From positions 1,860,001 to 1,924,000 of the forward strand of contig NC_066309.1 in NCBI RefSeq assembly GCF_905404315.1: DNA of 64,000 nucleotides, read 5' to 3'. The DNA is from Leptidea sinapis (lineage: Eukaryota; Arthropoda; Insecta; Lepidoptera; Pieridae). The notes under the pieces were generated by a model. It worked only from the letters and a program-made list of their open reading frames with translations. It did no database searches and had not been told where the DNA came from. Positions 37,301 through 46,200 of the stretch are shown piece after piece; position 1 is the first letter of the stretch; every line of letters begins with the position of its first letter. Position numbers and translations under genes: made by a program.

Positions 37301-40300
37301 AGAATCTTACTGATCTATAAAACAAATTTCAGGTCGGCAAAGTAGATGTTCTGATAAACAATGCCGGAGTGGTGTTTGGAGAGACACTTCTGGAACTGAA
37401 CGACACGGCCATTGAAACTACGTACAAAGTCAACATACTCTCGCACTATTGGGTAATCACAATTATTTTACACAAATTAAATTTTTAACCAAAATTTTTA
37501 GACGAAGCGGGCCTCGAACCCGCGCCTCTGGGGTTACGTCCCAACGCTCTACCAATTTAGCCAACCGTCCGCATTACTTGGTTGATTAATCCCACAAGTG
37601 AGGGATATCACTTTAAAAAATAATAAAAATATAACAATATGAGAGCATTTATTGATCGCTAATTTTAATAAAAAAATGTAAATTTTTCGTATAAAATTAT
37701 TCTAACATACGAGTTACAATAGTATCGAGGAAATATTCTACTTAAAAACATTATTATTACGAGGTCTTAGAATTGGTAGTCTGGGACTTCGGTCATCTAA
37801 AAATTGTCAAATGGGGCAACACATTTTTCCTTATTTAGAACACATTTTTATTTATTTAGACTTTGGTTGGTGCAACGCAGCCTTAATAACTTAAATAGTC
37901 AAAAGATATAAGATTTTTAAATTATTGTTCCTTTAATTTCAGACGGTTAAGGCGTTTCTCCCTGATATGATTAAGACCAAAAAAGGCCACATCGTGACAG
38001 TATCGTCGGTAGCCGGACTACTTGGCACCTACCGCTGTACTGATTATAGTGCGACTAAGTTTGCTACTGTTGGATTCCACGAGAGTCTTTATACGGAAAT
38101 CAGGGTAATGTACATAGTAGACTCAACACTAGGGAAGATATTTATAAAACTATAATAATGATCAGTTGTGTTTCGTTAGGGCTTCTACTTAAATAAAAAA
38201 CAGCATAAGGGTCAACCCAGCACTCGAACCACACCGCACGAGGGTGCGGCTAGCTTCATATAAAGTTGTATGGTACGACTCCGTAGTGGTACCCGAACTC
38301 GAAGTTAACAATCTGTCCACGAGTGAAACACTTACAACCCGCTACTCGTATGCCTGATTTGGTTTGATTGCTAACAACATGGCATCCACCCGTGGGCCAC
38401 CTTTCGACAAGGCATTGCTGTTCGAGTGTTGAATGGCACTAATGAGTTCTGACCTTAATAATTGAGCGTGTACCTAAACCCTACAACACATAGAAACTTA
38501 TATCTTTACAAACTCACAATTTATTTCCCTTTCACGATATTTTAAAGAACAAAACAATTATTTTGAAACAGGCACACGGCCATAGCACAGTTCATGCGAC
38601 GCTGGTTTGTCCGTACTATATCAACACGGGGATGTTCGACGGTGTGACGCCGCGCCTGATGCCAATGTTGGAGCCGGACTACGTTGCGGAGACTATGATA
38701 GACTCAATCAGGAAGAATGAAGTCAACTGTATCATGCCTGGATCTGTCCGATATCTCCTACCACTGAAATGGTATGCAGAGTTTTTATAGATTTTTTTAT
38801 AAAATTAAGGGACGAGTCGAGCAGGACGTTCAACTGATGGTAATTGATACGCCCTGCCCGTTACAATGCAGTACCGCTCAGGATTCTTGAAAAACCCAAA
38901 AAATCGGAGCGGGACTATTATTGCGCTCGTCACCTTGAGCCATAAGATGTTAAGTCTCATTTAAAAGCTACTGTAGTTTAATTAATTTCACTAGCTAGGG
39001 CGCCCTTCAGACCGAAACACAATAATGCTTACACATTACTGCTTTACGGAAGAAATAGGCGCCCTTGCGGTACCCATAATCTAGCTGGCATCCTGTGCAA
39101 AGGAGCCTCCCACTGGTAAATGACCCTAGTCGTCTCTTACGACAACCTTTGGCCTGGGACTACCCTAATCTTTTCATGCCCCGAGGAAGCACAGGGCAAA
39201 AGATGTGACGGAGCGAACAACGGCCGTAAGACGTAGTTTGATACGATATGACTCCGGTAATTTTCGCGCCAGTTACCCTGAGACTTGTTCAAATTATGTC
39301 AAATTAAAACATTCTAATTATTTGCCATCCATAGATTACGTCACACTTTAAGCGGGGCTAGCATATTGTGTGACAAGAGACAGGGGGAATAAAATGCTTC
39401 ATGACGTCACATCCTAAAATTTAAAATATTAATGCTCGAAATTTACATCTAAAGCAAAATTTAAAGAAATATTAATAAATACATCTTTGTTTGTCCGATC
39501 TGCAGAAAAATAGCTTTATTCATTTTATTTCTTATAAAAAAATGAGAAGTCACAGCAGTCACTAAGGGTTTCACAAATGTGACCAATTGTAGCAAGGACG
39601 GGAAAGGGGGTTAAAATAGCAAAAAAAAATGTGTGACGTTATTTATGGATGGTCCCTTAATATAATTACCTAAATATTTAACCATGAAAGATTACAGAAC
39701 ATGTAGAATCATTGAGAAGTTGCAAAATTATTAAGAATTAAGCAAGAAATAATAAAGTCTATACCTACCCATTGACAATGACGGTCTCAAAGATTGCAGA
39801 GCGTGTAGATTCTGTACCTAATAGTGCAGATGAAAGACCGTTACATATTCTCTCTGAATGTGGTCCTTTAAAGCGTAAACGTAGTATCTCTCTGGAAAGT
39901 CCAATTCTTCAACAACTTGAGATACGTCAGCTCACTGCAAAAGATATAATAAGATTCGTGAAAAGAATCAATCTTAGCAGTGAGCTATAGTTAACAGTGG
40001 TTATCACACAATTAAAATTTGAAAAACAAATTTATTTGAACGATTCGGGATTCGAACCCAGCGTTCTCCAGCGTTCCGTGCCGGTGCTTTAACCAACTGA
40101 GCTAACCGTTCGAGTACCGCCTCGCTATAAAATTCTGTTTGCTTTGGTTGTGGCTTCATCTACAGGATCTACTTTACAGTTGATAACCTGCTCAACCCCA
40201 ATATTTGCATATTAGGAAATTGACTTGAGATGTTGCTCTTGTAAATCTAATTGGGTTCGAATACCGTTCGTTCATAAAATTTTGTTTTTCAAATTTTATT

Positions 40301-40570
40301 TGTGTATTAATCCTAAAAGTGAGGGTTATCACTTTAAAAACATAACATATTGTTTAGTGGCTATCACAATAGATCACATTGGTCTCAGTGAAACAGGGCT
40401 GCACTGAACTGGACCAAAGCCACTTTACAAACCATAAACATAACATATTTACCCATTGACATATTTCTTCCAGCTTACTGCCCGCAAAAATGTGTTGGGA
40501 TTTGATGCATCGCGTCATGAAAGGACCCCAGTCTATGATGGAATTAAGGAAGAAACCTCAAGCAGCGTAA
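22400..40570 (+). CDS. Short-chain dehydrogenase/reductase, SDR16C type (epidermal retinol dehydrogenase 2 / RDH10-like), complete, 6 coding exons
   Basis: Predicted NAD(P)(H)-dependent oxidoreductase of retinoid, steroid or fatty alcohols at the ER or lipid-droplet membrane (family knowledge; substrate not proven). Splicing 22421-22688, 29557-29672, 37333-37452, 37943-38104, 38572-38771 and 40474-40570 gives 963 nt, 320 aa, with GT-AG at every intron and no frame break. Seen: a hydrophobic N-terminal anchor (about 22-43); cofactor motif TGGGGGVG (60-67); NNAG (137-140); catalytic SS (189-190) and YSATK (203-207); and the PxxxxTGMF substrate-side motif around 236-244. Length is usual for SDR16C (about 300-340). 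The ATG at 22421 is chosen; an in-frame GTG lies just before it. An AG at 22398-22399 after a pyrimidine tract suggests an upstream 5'UTR exon I could not place. It lies tail-to-tail with CHID1. Confidence 0.9.
22421..22688 (+). CDS. SDR coding exon 1
   Basis: Encodes residues 1-89 and the first base of codon 90: membrane anchor and the Rossmann glycine motif, ending VVIWDVNEQ. Donor T|GTAAGG; phase 1. Acceptor for the 5'UTR part at 22398-22399. Confidence 0.9.
23671..23990 (-). mobile_element. Helitron-like element followed by a SINE B tail
   Basis: Begins CTGGCTGACCCGGCAAACGT (23672), has TCATCAAAATCCATCCAGTAG and ends near 23873 with TTCACATTTATAATATTAAT. The SINE B tail (CCCATAGTACCTACAGG, GTGTGTCAATATTATA) follows at 23880-23990. 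This parallels the arrangement at 21485-22380. Confidence 0.5.
23995..24310 (+). repeat. Repeat family R, nearly full copy
   Basis: Blocks in order: ACGCTCCTTTGCACAGGATG, CCACAACGGCGCCTATTTCT, GAAGCAGTAATGTGTAAACA, GAGACTTAACATCTTGTGTC, GCCGCACTGCATTGTAATTT and ATCAGCTGAACGACCAGTTC, then a CTTATTTTCATAAA end. The minus-strand copy at 38807-39130 has the same blocks in reverse. Non-coding; class unresolved. Confidence 0.65.
24694..25296 (-). mobile_element. Helitron-like element
   Basis: Starts TAGCTGACCCAGCAAACGTT and ends GCAATTCATTTTTATATATA. The second half (25080-25290) is over 90% alike by eye to 21735-21925; the first half is divergent. Confidence 0.55.
25430..25660 (-). pseudogene. 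LINE 3' fragment
   Basis: Matches in order parts of 2970-3190: GAC(T/A)GAA-GTTCGCCTGGGAC (variant), TATGTGTTTTATAAAGCCTGCTGGAAT and CGATTCCTTATTTCTAGTG. A decayed copy of the same LINE C terminus. Confidence 0.45.
26035..26230 (+). repeat. Repeat family R, 3' half
   Basis: GACAAATGAGACTTAACATC, AGCGCAATTGTAGTGCCGCT, AGCGGCACTGCATTGTAATG and CATCAGCTGAACGTCCTGCT, ending in an A-rich run near 26232. Confidence 0.6.
27905..27985 (+). repeat. SINE family B head
   Basis: GAGTTACTGACCCAGTCTAC TAAGCTAGAGG and GGGTTCGAATCCCGGTAGGT: the clearest A/B-box pair of this family in the window. The body is replaced by unrelated sequence after 27980. Confidence 0.55.
28190..28620 (+). pseudogene. LINE C-terminal end with fold-back 3'UTR
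   Basis: + strand: CFYNKIPYNVQNKCIMKFKR, LCGKGYYKLVAFLNDTTDWE, then stop, homologous to the minus-strand end at 2970-3170. The 3'UTR (28360-28620) ends ACGCCATTTTGAATAAAAAT. In its middle lies a 64-bp inverted duplication (separate entry). Confidence 0.6.
28413..28574. repeat. 64-bp perfect inverted repeat with a partial third copy in the loop
   Basis: 28413-28476 (starts GCCCGATCTTCTCAGGTCTG) is the exact reverse complement of 28511-28574. The 34-base spacer 28477-28510 contains GTGA plus another 30-base copy of the right-arm start (TTATTGAAAGACAAAAACTA...). The arms are LINE 3'UTR sequence. Confidence 0.85.
29144..29281. mobile_element. MITE family M1, copy 2
   Basis: Termini CCCCCTTATTCATAATAGTC and, on the other strand, CCCCCTTATACATAATGGTC. 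The internal GACCTAAGTCAGAATGAGAA is the reverse complement of 12585-12604, so the copy is inverted relative to 12529-12666. Lies 275 bp before SDR exon 2. A minus-oriented end of repeat R follows at 29295-29350. Confidence 0.75.
29557..29672 (+). CDS. SDR coding exon 2
   Basis: Acceptor TATATTCCAG|CTCTACG, donor GAG|GTATTA. It encodes LRKTSDTVKDEGYHISSYVV DLADRNAVYETAERVKRE (residues 91-128) after the split codon. The D at 111 is the adenine-contacting acidic residue of SDRs. Too short and start-less to show as a long frame. Confidence 0.88.
29733..33245 (+). mobile_element. APE-type non-LTR retrotransposon (RTE/Vingi-like), nearly full length
   Basis: A GC-rich 5' region (29733-30200), an endonuclease and reverse transcriptase coding region (30201-33218) and a terminal (ATGT)n tract (33215-33232). 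The preceding DNA carries a 23-bp direct repeat (TATAATATAGTCACGTTATA..., 29677 and 29706). It lies in the sense orientation inside SDR intron 2. The clade assignment is my inference. Confidence 0.75.
30201..33218 (+). pseudogene. LINE polyprotein: endonuclease plus reverse transcriptase, broken by two frameshifts and a stop
   Basis: Endonuclease: TLNVRG start (30218), ILCVNETKRKG, LGDFNGWVG, MIDFVIVDERL and TDHFLV (to about 30940). RT: LGKAAGYDRITVEML, NYRGISLLSVVGKLYAKVLI, AFVDLEKAYDRV (motif A), GVRQGCVASPWLFNLFM (motif B) and FLYADDQVLLA (motif C, catalytic DD intact). The C terminus GHVERMNEERL...GRGRPRRTFQDQI is RTE-like. Frame changes near 30330 (after GCDT, resuming at GPYTAYWFG) and near 32420 (just after YADD). 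An in-frame TAA sits at 32626-32628 between TRDGK and ESDIERR. Only these three lesions separate it from an open reading frame, so the insertion is fairly young. Encodes the enzyme for target-primed reverse transcription. Confidence 0.85.
33300..33595 (-). mobile_element. Helitron-like element
   Basis: Starts CTACCTGACCCAGCAAACGT, contains TCATGAGAATCGGTCAAGCC and ends near TAATGAGAATTTTATATATT. It directly follows the LINE. Confidence 0.45.
33620..34030 (+). pseudogene. CR1/jockey-like LINE C-terminal fragment and 3' end
   Basis: + strand [38 protein letters not shown], a TAA at 33873, then MGTFKKARTPSLKAGSALVI. Near-identical at the DNA level to 19490-19790. Ends CTATTCCATAAAAAAAG at 34013-34029. 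Confidence 0.7.
35110..35840. repeat. Dispersed repeat family D, copy B
   Basis: CACATCTCACCTATAACTAT GTATGTAGTT (35200-35230) recurs at 37193-37222. TTTTTGAAGTCGGTTGTTTT (35370) recurs inverted at 37003-37022. The second half matches 20450-20930. Non-coding. Next to it, 35850-35873 is a 10-bp perfect hairpin TTTGCTATAC/GTATAGCAAA. Confidence 0.5.
36440..36490 (+). mobile_element. Helitron-like 3'-end fragment
   Basis: GGCAAAACAACGTTTGCCGG TTCAGC resembles the reverse complement of the CTGACCCGGCAAACGTTGT start. Only the end is kept. Confidence 0.35.
37000..37310. repeat. Dispersed repeat family D, copy C
   Basis: CAACCGACTTCAAAAACACT, TAATCTAATTCTAGTTACGG and ACAGATCGCACCCTTACTGT match copies A and B. 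It stops at about 37291, some 40 bp before the acceptor of SDR exon 3. Confidence 0.5.
37333..37452 (+). CDS. SDR coding exon 3
   Basis: Acceptor AAATTTCAG|GTCGGC, donor TGG|GTAATC, exactly 40 codons in phase 0. Reads VGKVDVLINNAGVVFGETLL and on to KVNILSHYW (residues 129-168), carrying the NNAG motif. Confidence 0.9.
37498..37645 (-). repeat. SINE family A, tRNA-like copy in SDR intron 3
   Basis: The minus strand reads a tRNA-like 73-mer with TTGGCTAAATTGGTAGAGCG (A box) and GGGTTCGAGGCC (B box), a GUA-like anticodon position and an imperfect acceptor stem. The + strand continues with the family A end ATTAATCCCACAAGTGAGGG ATATCACTTTAAAA, so it is a SINE rather than a tRNA gene. Confidence 0.6.
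37943..38104 (+). CDS. SDR coding exon 4
   Basis: Acceptor TTAATTTCAG|ACGGTT, donor AGG|GTAATG, 54 codons in phase 0 (residues 169-222). Contains GHIVTVSSVAGL and the catalytic YSATKFA. Confidence 0.92.
38105..38571 (+). other. SDR intron 4
   Basis: A short intron. 38200-38460 is markedly richer in GC than its surroundings (CGCACGAGGGTGCGGCTAGC) and probably repeat-derived, but I cannot assign it. Confidence 0.5.
38572..38771 (+). CDS. SDR coding exon 5
   Basis: Acceptor TTTTGAAACAG|GCACAC, donor AAATG|GTATGC, phase 0 in and phase 2 out. Encodes residues 223-288 with VCPYYINTGMFDGV and PDYVAETMIDSIRKNE. Confidence 0.9.
38807..39130 (-). repeat. Repeat family R, full copy
   Basis: Starts AAGGGACGAGTCGAGCAGGA and ends CCTGTGCAAAGGAGCCTCCC ACTGGTAAA. 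The reverse complement matches 23995-24310 block by block. Lies in SDR intron 5, 16 bp after the extended reading frame stops. Confidence 0.65.
39325..39655. mobile_element. MITE with CCATCCATAAATTACGTCACAC-type ends
   Basis: Left end CCATCCATAGATTACGTCAC; right end, reverse strand, CCATCCATAAATAACGTCAC. Internal TGTGTGACAAGAGACAGGGG and AAAGGGGGTTAAAATAGC are G-rich near the ends. This terminal sequence is one I know as widespread in insects. Confidence 0.6.
39760..39990 (+). pseudogene. LINE ORF2 C-terminal fragment
   Basis: One open frame: ERPLHILSECGPLKRKRSIS, PILQQLEIRQLTAKDIIRFV KRINLSSEL, stop at 39988-39990. The C-x-LKRKR pattern after an H-x-L-x-E-C is typical of the end of jockey/R1/I-type ORF2 after an RNase H domain. 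5' truncated. Confidence 0.55.
40005..40350 (-). repeat. SINE family A, nearly full copy
   Basis: Minus strand A box GGTTAGCTCAGTTGGTTAAA (about 40092-40111) and a weak B box at about 40030; body GTTGATAACCTGCTCAACCC; + strand end TATTAATCCTAAAAGTGAGG GTTATCACTTTAAAAACATA. Confidence 0.6.
40474..40570 (+). CDS. SDR coding exon 6 (last)
   Basis: Acceptor ATTTCTTCCAG|CTTACT. The first base completes codon 289 (Cys). It then encodes LLPAKMCWDLMHRVMKGPQS MMELRKKPQAA and TAA at 40568-40570, as is usual for the SDR16C C terminus (a conserved MxxFxG/MKGP-like region). Confidence 0.88.
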
Positions 40571-40663
40571 CTTAAAGGATTCCAATATATATAATATGTT
40601 AAATGTTGGTGATAAATTTGCTGAAGTTCAAAAAGGCATTTAAATTTGATAAATTATTCTACT

Positions 40664-40669
40664 AATAAA
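40664..40669 (+). promoter_or_regulatory. Polyadenylation signal of the SDR gene
   Basis: AATAAA 94 bases after the stop codon, in AT-rich DNA; it is the first AATAAA downstream of the stop. Confidence 0.6.
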
Positions 40670-41104
40670 ATGGTACAAAGACCTTCCGTCCGTTTTTTAA
40701 TTTGTTTTATCCTATCACAAAAAATTAATATTCATTAGTAGGTTTATTATTATTAACATTATTATCTAGTTAACTATATACTTGAAAACTGCAAACAATG
40801 AAGCATGGCATGCACAAAAGAACGCCATCGTCGATTCACGACAAATCGACCAATTCGCCGCCGCCTCAGTCCTGCCATAACCACAGGGGTGGGACAGACG
40901 CCTTAAAGTGACGTTTTCAGAAGACTGTAGTGCCATCTCTTAGTTGGCCCGAAAATCAAAGCTTTCTCAGCTGTCACTCGCTTTGAAACTTTTCTTTATT
41001 TGTGTCACTGCCCACTGGTCATAAAATGGCGGCTACTTCTAGCGTTTGCACATGCATTCCATTTTGCATATTTACACAACTAAATCTATCCTTTATGTTC
41101 TATG

Positions 41105-41207
41105 TTGTGACAAAATTAAATAACTAACTCTACGCGCAATTTCAACATGGTAAAAAATTGCAATACCTACATTAAAAAATAGAGTTAGTTGTTTAATTGC
41201 GTCACAA
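41105..41207. mobile_element. Short MITE (103 bp)
   Basis: Inverted 28-bp ends: left TTGTGACAAAATTAAATAAC TAACTCTA, right (reverse strand) TTGTGACGCAATTAAACAAC TAACTCTA, with three or four mismatches. 48-base centre. Confidence 0.7.
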
Positions 41208-41371
41208 CAATAAAAATGAATTTTATTATTTCGATTTTCGAGCTTATATATAGTTATTTTCGGGGCCAATCTCCAGATGGCGCTAGTTTTCAAATAGACA
41301 GCTCATAATGCGTAGAGAGGTCTCTCTTTTCCCTATATATTATTATACTCTTTGCATAACCACGATTCACG

Positions 41372-41768
41372 GCTCATCAAACTTAGCCCCCCAAAAAAAA
41401 ATTTTTTTTCTATCTTTGAACTTTCAATATCGCATATCGTTAGTTTTTGTTCGTAGTTTGTTCTTAATTGTTCGCTATAAATAATTGTTTGTTCTTTTGT
41501 TGTTTATTTAAAAACAATTAATTAAAAATGGGGGGAAACGCCTACTATTTGGTTCTGGCACTCGCCGGCCGCTGCCGCGGCACGCTACGCTCGGCTCGTG
41601 CGTTGTTTTAACTGTTCTAACATAACCTAACCAATTTTAATAAATTGCAAATTTAAAAAAAAATGAGAACAAACAAATGTTTATAGAGAACAATCAAGAA
41701 CAAATGGCGAACTAAAGATGTAATAAAAAAAAATAAAAAAAATCTGGGGGGCTAACTTTCTTGAGCTA
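41372..41768. mobile_element. MITE with TTAGCCCCCC ends and a GC-rich core
   Basis: The ends share GCTCAxxAAAxTTAGCCCCC C (41372-41392; reverse 41746-41766). The core CCGGCCGCTGCCGCGGCACG (41566-41585) is far more GC-rich than the flanks. Paired oligo(A)/oligo(T) runs follow the ends. Confidence 0.6.
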
Positions 41769-43119
41769 CGATTCATGCAATTGGATCGAAACATCAGCCT
41801 CAAATAAATAAAATATATCCTGTTAAATACCGTTAAGCCACGCCCCTAATCTATTTATAAAACATGTTTTTACGTTTACAAACACGAAAACACGGCGCAG
41901 CAGACGCGGCTTTAACCTTTAATTGTTGATCATAATTTTAAAATTAATATTAACAACGGTTTATTATAAAATTTGGTAGGGTAACACAAATTGTTAAGGG
42001 TCGTGGTAGGTTCTATCGGATCTTGCTAATGTTGGTACTATCCTGCGAGCTCCTGATCTTCCAGCTATCTGCTCCAGAACGATGGGAAGCGTTCGAAGTG
42101 AAGTGATGTCCTCAGAACTACAAGCACCAGGACTGGTTAATCGTGTGTGCTAACTAAGAACCTAAGAGCGGGATTCATCCAACACACATTATAATCCACT
42201 ATTCATTAACTCTCAGTTTTAATAATATGAAATAAATTATGCATATTCGCTATTTCCTTAAAGAGTTTTAATATTAGCGCGCGGAATCACAACTTTTTTT
42301 TTTTAAATAAAAGTAACTAGCCTAAGATATGTCATCATTGTACTTGTTAAAGTTCCGTCAAAATATGTCCAGCCCTTTCGATGATTATCCGGAATAAACA
42401 TAGAGTCAAAATTTTAAAACTTATTCTCTGATTAAGTCCCAATAAACAGCCATAAGTACATTTGGTAAAAGGTACTTTTAGATGAAAGTTAAAGTGAAAT
42501 AATATTTATAATTTGAATTACTGAATCTACTATATGTTAATTCAGCATCAGCTGCGCTGCGAATACGGCGAGACCTTTCGCTCCTTTGTATGCCGCTGTC
42601 CTTTGACCGAAGTCGCCAATCGCGGAAATTAAATTAATACAATATGAATGAAATGGGTGTGTGAGCGAAAAATTAAAATGGCCGCAGGCATAGGTGTTCA
42701 AACTTTTATAATTGGGTACGTTAATAATTTTTTTTTTTTTTCACTTTTATTAATATGCTTATTTCCTGAAAATCAATATTGTTCTCACTCTGAGTGAGAC
42801 TCACACCAAACGCCTTAAGATATAGTACAGGGTTTTTTTAACATCCTGTACATGAATCATGTTTAAAGTTAAAAGTGTTTTAAATAATAAATATTTCATA
42901 AAGATTAATAAAGAATAAACTGTATACAACTTTTAAAAATCCAACAAATACAATAATTTTAACTAAATAGGTCCAACCTGGCACCACAAGCAGCATTTTC
43001 TGACCATTTGGCCAATTAAATTTTAATGACATTCATAGGTTACCATTAAAACAAAACATACAGGTTAAAGTTTATCCAATAAAATAAATACTTAATTAAA
43101 TTTAAAAATATATCACATA

Positions 43120-43261
43120 TTAGAGCAGGTCATAGAAATAATCTAAGCCTTGTCCCAACTCCCATATGGCAATGCCAGTACCAAACTCTTCTGCCAGTTC
43201 CAGTCTTTTTTTTATTGAATATAAAGTAGGGTAAAACACTTTCTTGGTTCCTTGTGATGTT
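43120..43261 (-). CDS. CHID1: CHID1 exon 6 (last)
   Basis: Acceptor TTTATTTCAG|AACATC; encodes [30 protein letters not shown] and [16 protein letters not shown], stop TAA at 43120-43122. Confidence 0.93.
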
Positions 43262-46200
43262 CTGAAATAAAAAATTCTTAATGTTATCAAAACAAACTAT
43301 AAAATCAAAATCACTTTATTCATTTAGGTCACGGAAATGACACTCTTTTTATATTCTACTAAGAAAAACAGATTCACAGATTTAGATTTTACAATTGTTT
43401 TTATCTGCTTATACAACTGTTATAGCGTCCTACTCTGTTAAAACAATTTGCGCGATTACCTTCAACCTCAAAAACTTTCGAGTACTTTCTAAAAAGCGCA
43501 TACTATTTTCTAAAGGCCCGAAACGCTCCTGTGATTCCTCTGGTGTTCTGGTGACCCGAACGCTCGTTTGATCTTCTCTTCCATAAAATATAATCTATAT
43601 AATGAAAATGGTCTTTTTTTGAAGCTCAATCACGCCTAAACCACTGATCGTATCGACATGAAACTACCACCATTCGATGCGAAATTTATCCTAGATGGTT
43701 TATGGCTACTTATTTTTTGATATTTATTTCGTAAAATTCGCCTAACGAAGCGGGCGGGAACGGCTAGTATAATATAATAGCCATTGTTGTTTCTTGACAT
43801 AATATCATGGTGTTTTGCTGATGAAGTTAACGATCCACCTAATAAATATTCATAATGTTTTGCTCAACTATTATTACAAAATCATTGAAGTGTTTTTCGA
43901 AATTCTCACTCAATGCCTCAGGTAAGCTAGGCAAGTATGGTCAATGCTGGGTGAAAGTCTACTAGCACTATAACATACGAAAACGAAATATCTAAGGTAT
44001 ATATTATTATATGTAGGTTATTTATTTAAATTACCGTCGATGACCAATCTTACAAAAATAAAGTTTCCTTTCAACCCACACGATAACATAGGACCCTCCT
44101 AGTTTGAGTCTGGTAAGTGCAAACTTTTATATGATGAACATTGGTTTTTGTATTATTGGTTTGTATGTATGTTTTAAATATGTATATTGTACAGGGTGGA
44201 CCAAAAGTCCGTTTACATTTGAATCGGTTGCCACGTTTAGCAGCGGCGGCGGAGGGGGGTGGAAGGCTTACGCATTGCAAGAGCGGCCAATGGGAATTTA
44301 GTACCATGGTGTCGTTTAGCGGTAGTCAACGTGCATTTTGTGTATGCGAGTACTATCTAAACAACGATTCTGCGACCTTAGCTCAACGAAAGTTTTGCAA
44401 TCATTACAAGATACGACACAAAAATCAAGCTCCATCAGGTGTGTTAATTAAAAAATGGGTGCTCAAGTTTGAGAAGACGGGTTGGGTCAACAATGGATTT
44501 ACGTCGATCTGGCCGGCCTAGAACGTCGAGGGACCCCGAAAACGTGGAGCGAGTAAAATCGTCTGTTCGTGACCAACCTGGACTATCAACTCGAAAGCGG
44601 TCTGCTGTCCTTAACGTGCCAAGATAATGATGTATTAAACCGCATTCTCAAGAAAGATTTAAGTCTACTTTCCTATAAAATCCAAATGGTGCAGGAATTA
44701 AGGCCTCAGGACCATGCCACTAGGTTGCAGTTTGCGAACGAAATGGTAGAGTGATTCACCAGTTTTACAAACATTTTTTTCTCAACAAGGCACACTTCCA
44801 CCTAAATGGGCATGTTAATAGACAAAATTGTCGTTATTGGAGTGACACTGATCAAAAACCCCTGCATTCCAGCCAATCAACCCAGTAACTCTTGACGAAT
44901 TAAAGGATCGTATTCGCACAGAAATCCAAAACATCTCAACAGAAACATGTAAAGCTGTCATCGAAAATTTCCCGCTCTAGATTGCAGCAATGCCAGAATA
45001 ATGAAGGATTACATATGGATGATGTGATTTTTAAGAAATAAATTCCCCTTTTGTTTACTATCGAAAACAATAAACAGTTTTGATCTACTGTAATTAGTTT
45101 TTTTTTAATCATCATTCCAATTATAAACGGACTTTTGGTCCACCCTGTACCATTGTCTGGGACACACATTTTAGTTAGTTTGTGTGAAAGTGTGTTTATT
45201 ATTAATGGTATTCCGAAAATTTGAAAAGTTAAATTATGTAAAAATTTAATACTCACTTTAATTCTATGTAGTTCTCAGCAGTATTGTTGTTATAAGATAA
45301 CATCTGATTAATCTTGGCATTTCTCATCAGTTCAATATACTCGGTGCCCACAATAGGTCCACCTCCATTGGTAGTGTATGAAGAGCCATAGAAATTAAGA
45401 CCAAGCAAAATCTTTGATTCTTTTAATGGATTTTCTTCATTATCAATTAATTTCTCTAGACAGAGTCTCATCCAATATAGAGGAGCATTTGGTCCTGAAA
45501 TATAAAAATATATTACTAACTTTTATATTTACAGCCCACCTATTTTGGGTGTAAGCGGCTCAGGGTTCTACAGCCATAACTTTTTGTAATAGAATCATAT
45601 TTAAAATGTCTTGTAAATGACAAAACAAGCAATATTTAGCAGCATTTTTTATAAATATAAACAGTTACAATACATTATAAATAACATAATGTTATCACAT
45701 TACATAATACATTAAGCCTAATGTTATATGGCATTGTGCGTGTGTGGCTTAAATTGCAATCTCTAATATGTGTTACTTAATAATAATAATCTAATGAGAC
45801 TAAATTAGAATTCAGGCGATAATATTTGAAATCTAAAACTATTCATAGAAATGAAGATGTTTTTTCAGGACATTGTTAGGACATGGTTCTTGAATGTTAA
45901 TACTCAATGTATGTTAACCAATTTACATGAATGTTACATAATAAAATCATCTGCATATTGGCAATTTTGAATTGTTGAACTTTTTTCCTTAAAATAGCTC
46001 AAGATTATATATTTTTCTTATATTACACATTAACACATGGGAGGGGCTGTAAAGTCCTCTAATGGCGACCACATATTGCATAACAAAGTGTTGGTAAGCC
46101 CACGAGATGGACCAATGATCCGGTCAAGATCGCCAGGTTAGGTTGTATGAGGATAGCACAGAACCAATTGTTATGTAGATCTTTGAGGAAGGCCTTGTCC

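Larger units (their letters stand above)
29673..37332 (+). other. SDR intron 2 (7.7 kb)
   Basis: Contains a 3.5 kb LINE in the sense orientation, a Helitron-like element, a LINE 3' end and repeat family D, listed separately. 34035-35100 and 36100-36460 hold nothing I recognise. Confidence 0.8.
40671..43119. other. Intergenic interval between two convergent genes
   Basis: Holds the two MITEs described next. 40700-41100 and 41780-43110 show no other supported feature. On the minus strand an ATTAAA (43022-43027) 93 bases after the CHID1 stop could serve as its poly(A) signal. Confidence 0.6.
44085..45245 (+). repeat. SINE family B remnant split by a mariner
   Basis: 44090-44191 has GTTTGAGTCTGGTAAGTGCA and ATATGATGAACATTGGTTTT, like the SINE B body. 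After the mariner (45148-45245) CCATTGTCTGGGACACACAT and GTGTGAAAGTGTGTTTATTA continue as the tail. The match is weaker than for the copy at 21485-22380. Confidence 0.45.

Noticed and set aside
37498..37575. A tRNA gene on the minus strand
   Set aside because: Good A and B boxes, but the acceptor stem has a mismatch and several wobbles, position 33 is not U, and SINE A sequence follows directly.
44141..44521. 126-codon frame read as a complete protein
   Set aside because: It starts outside the mariner, and only its second half matches transposase.
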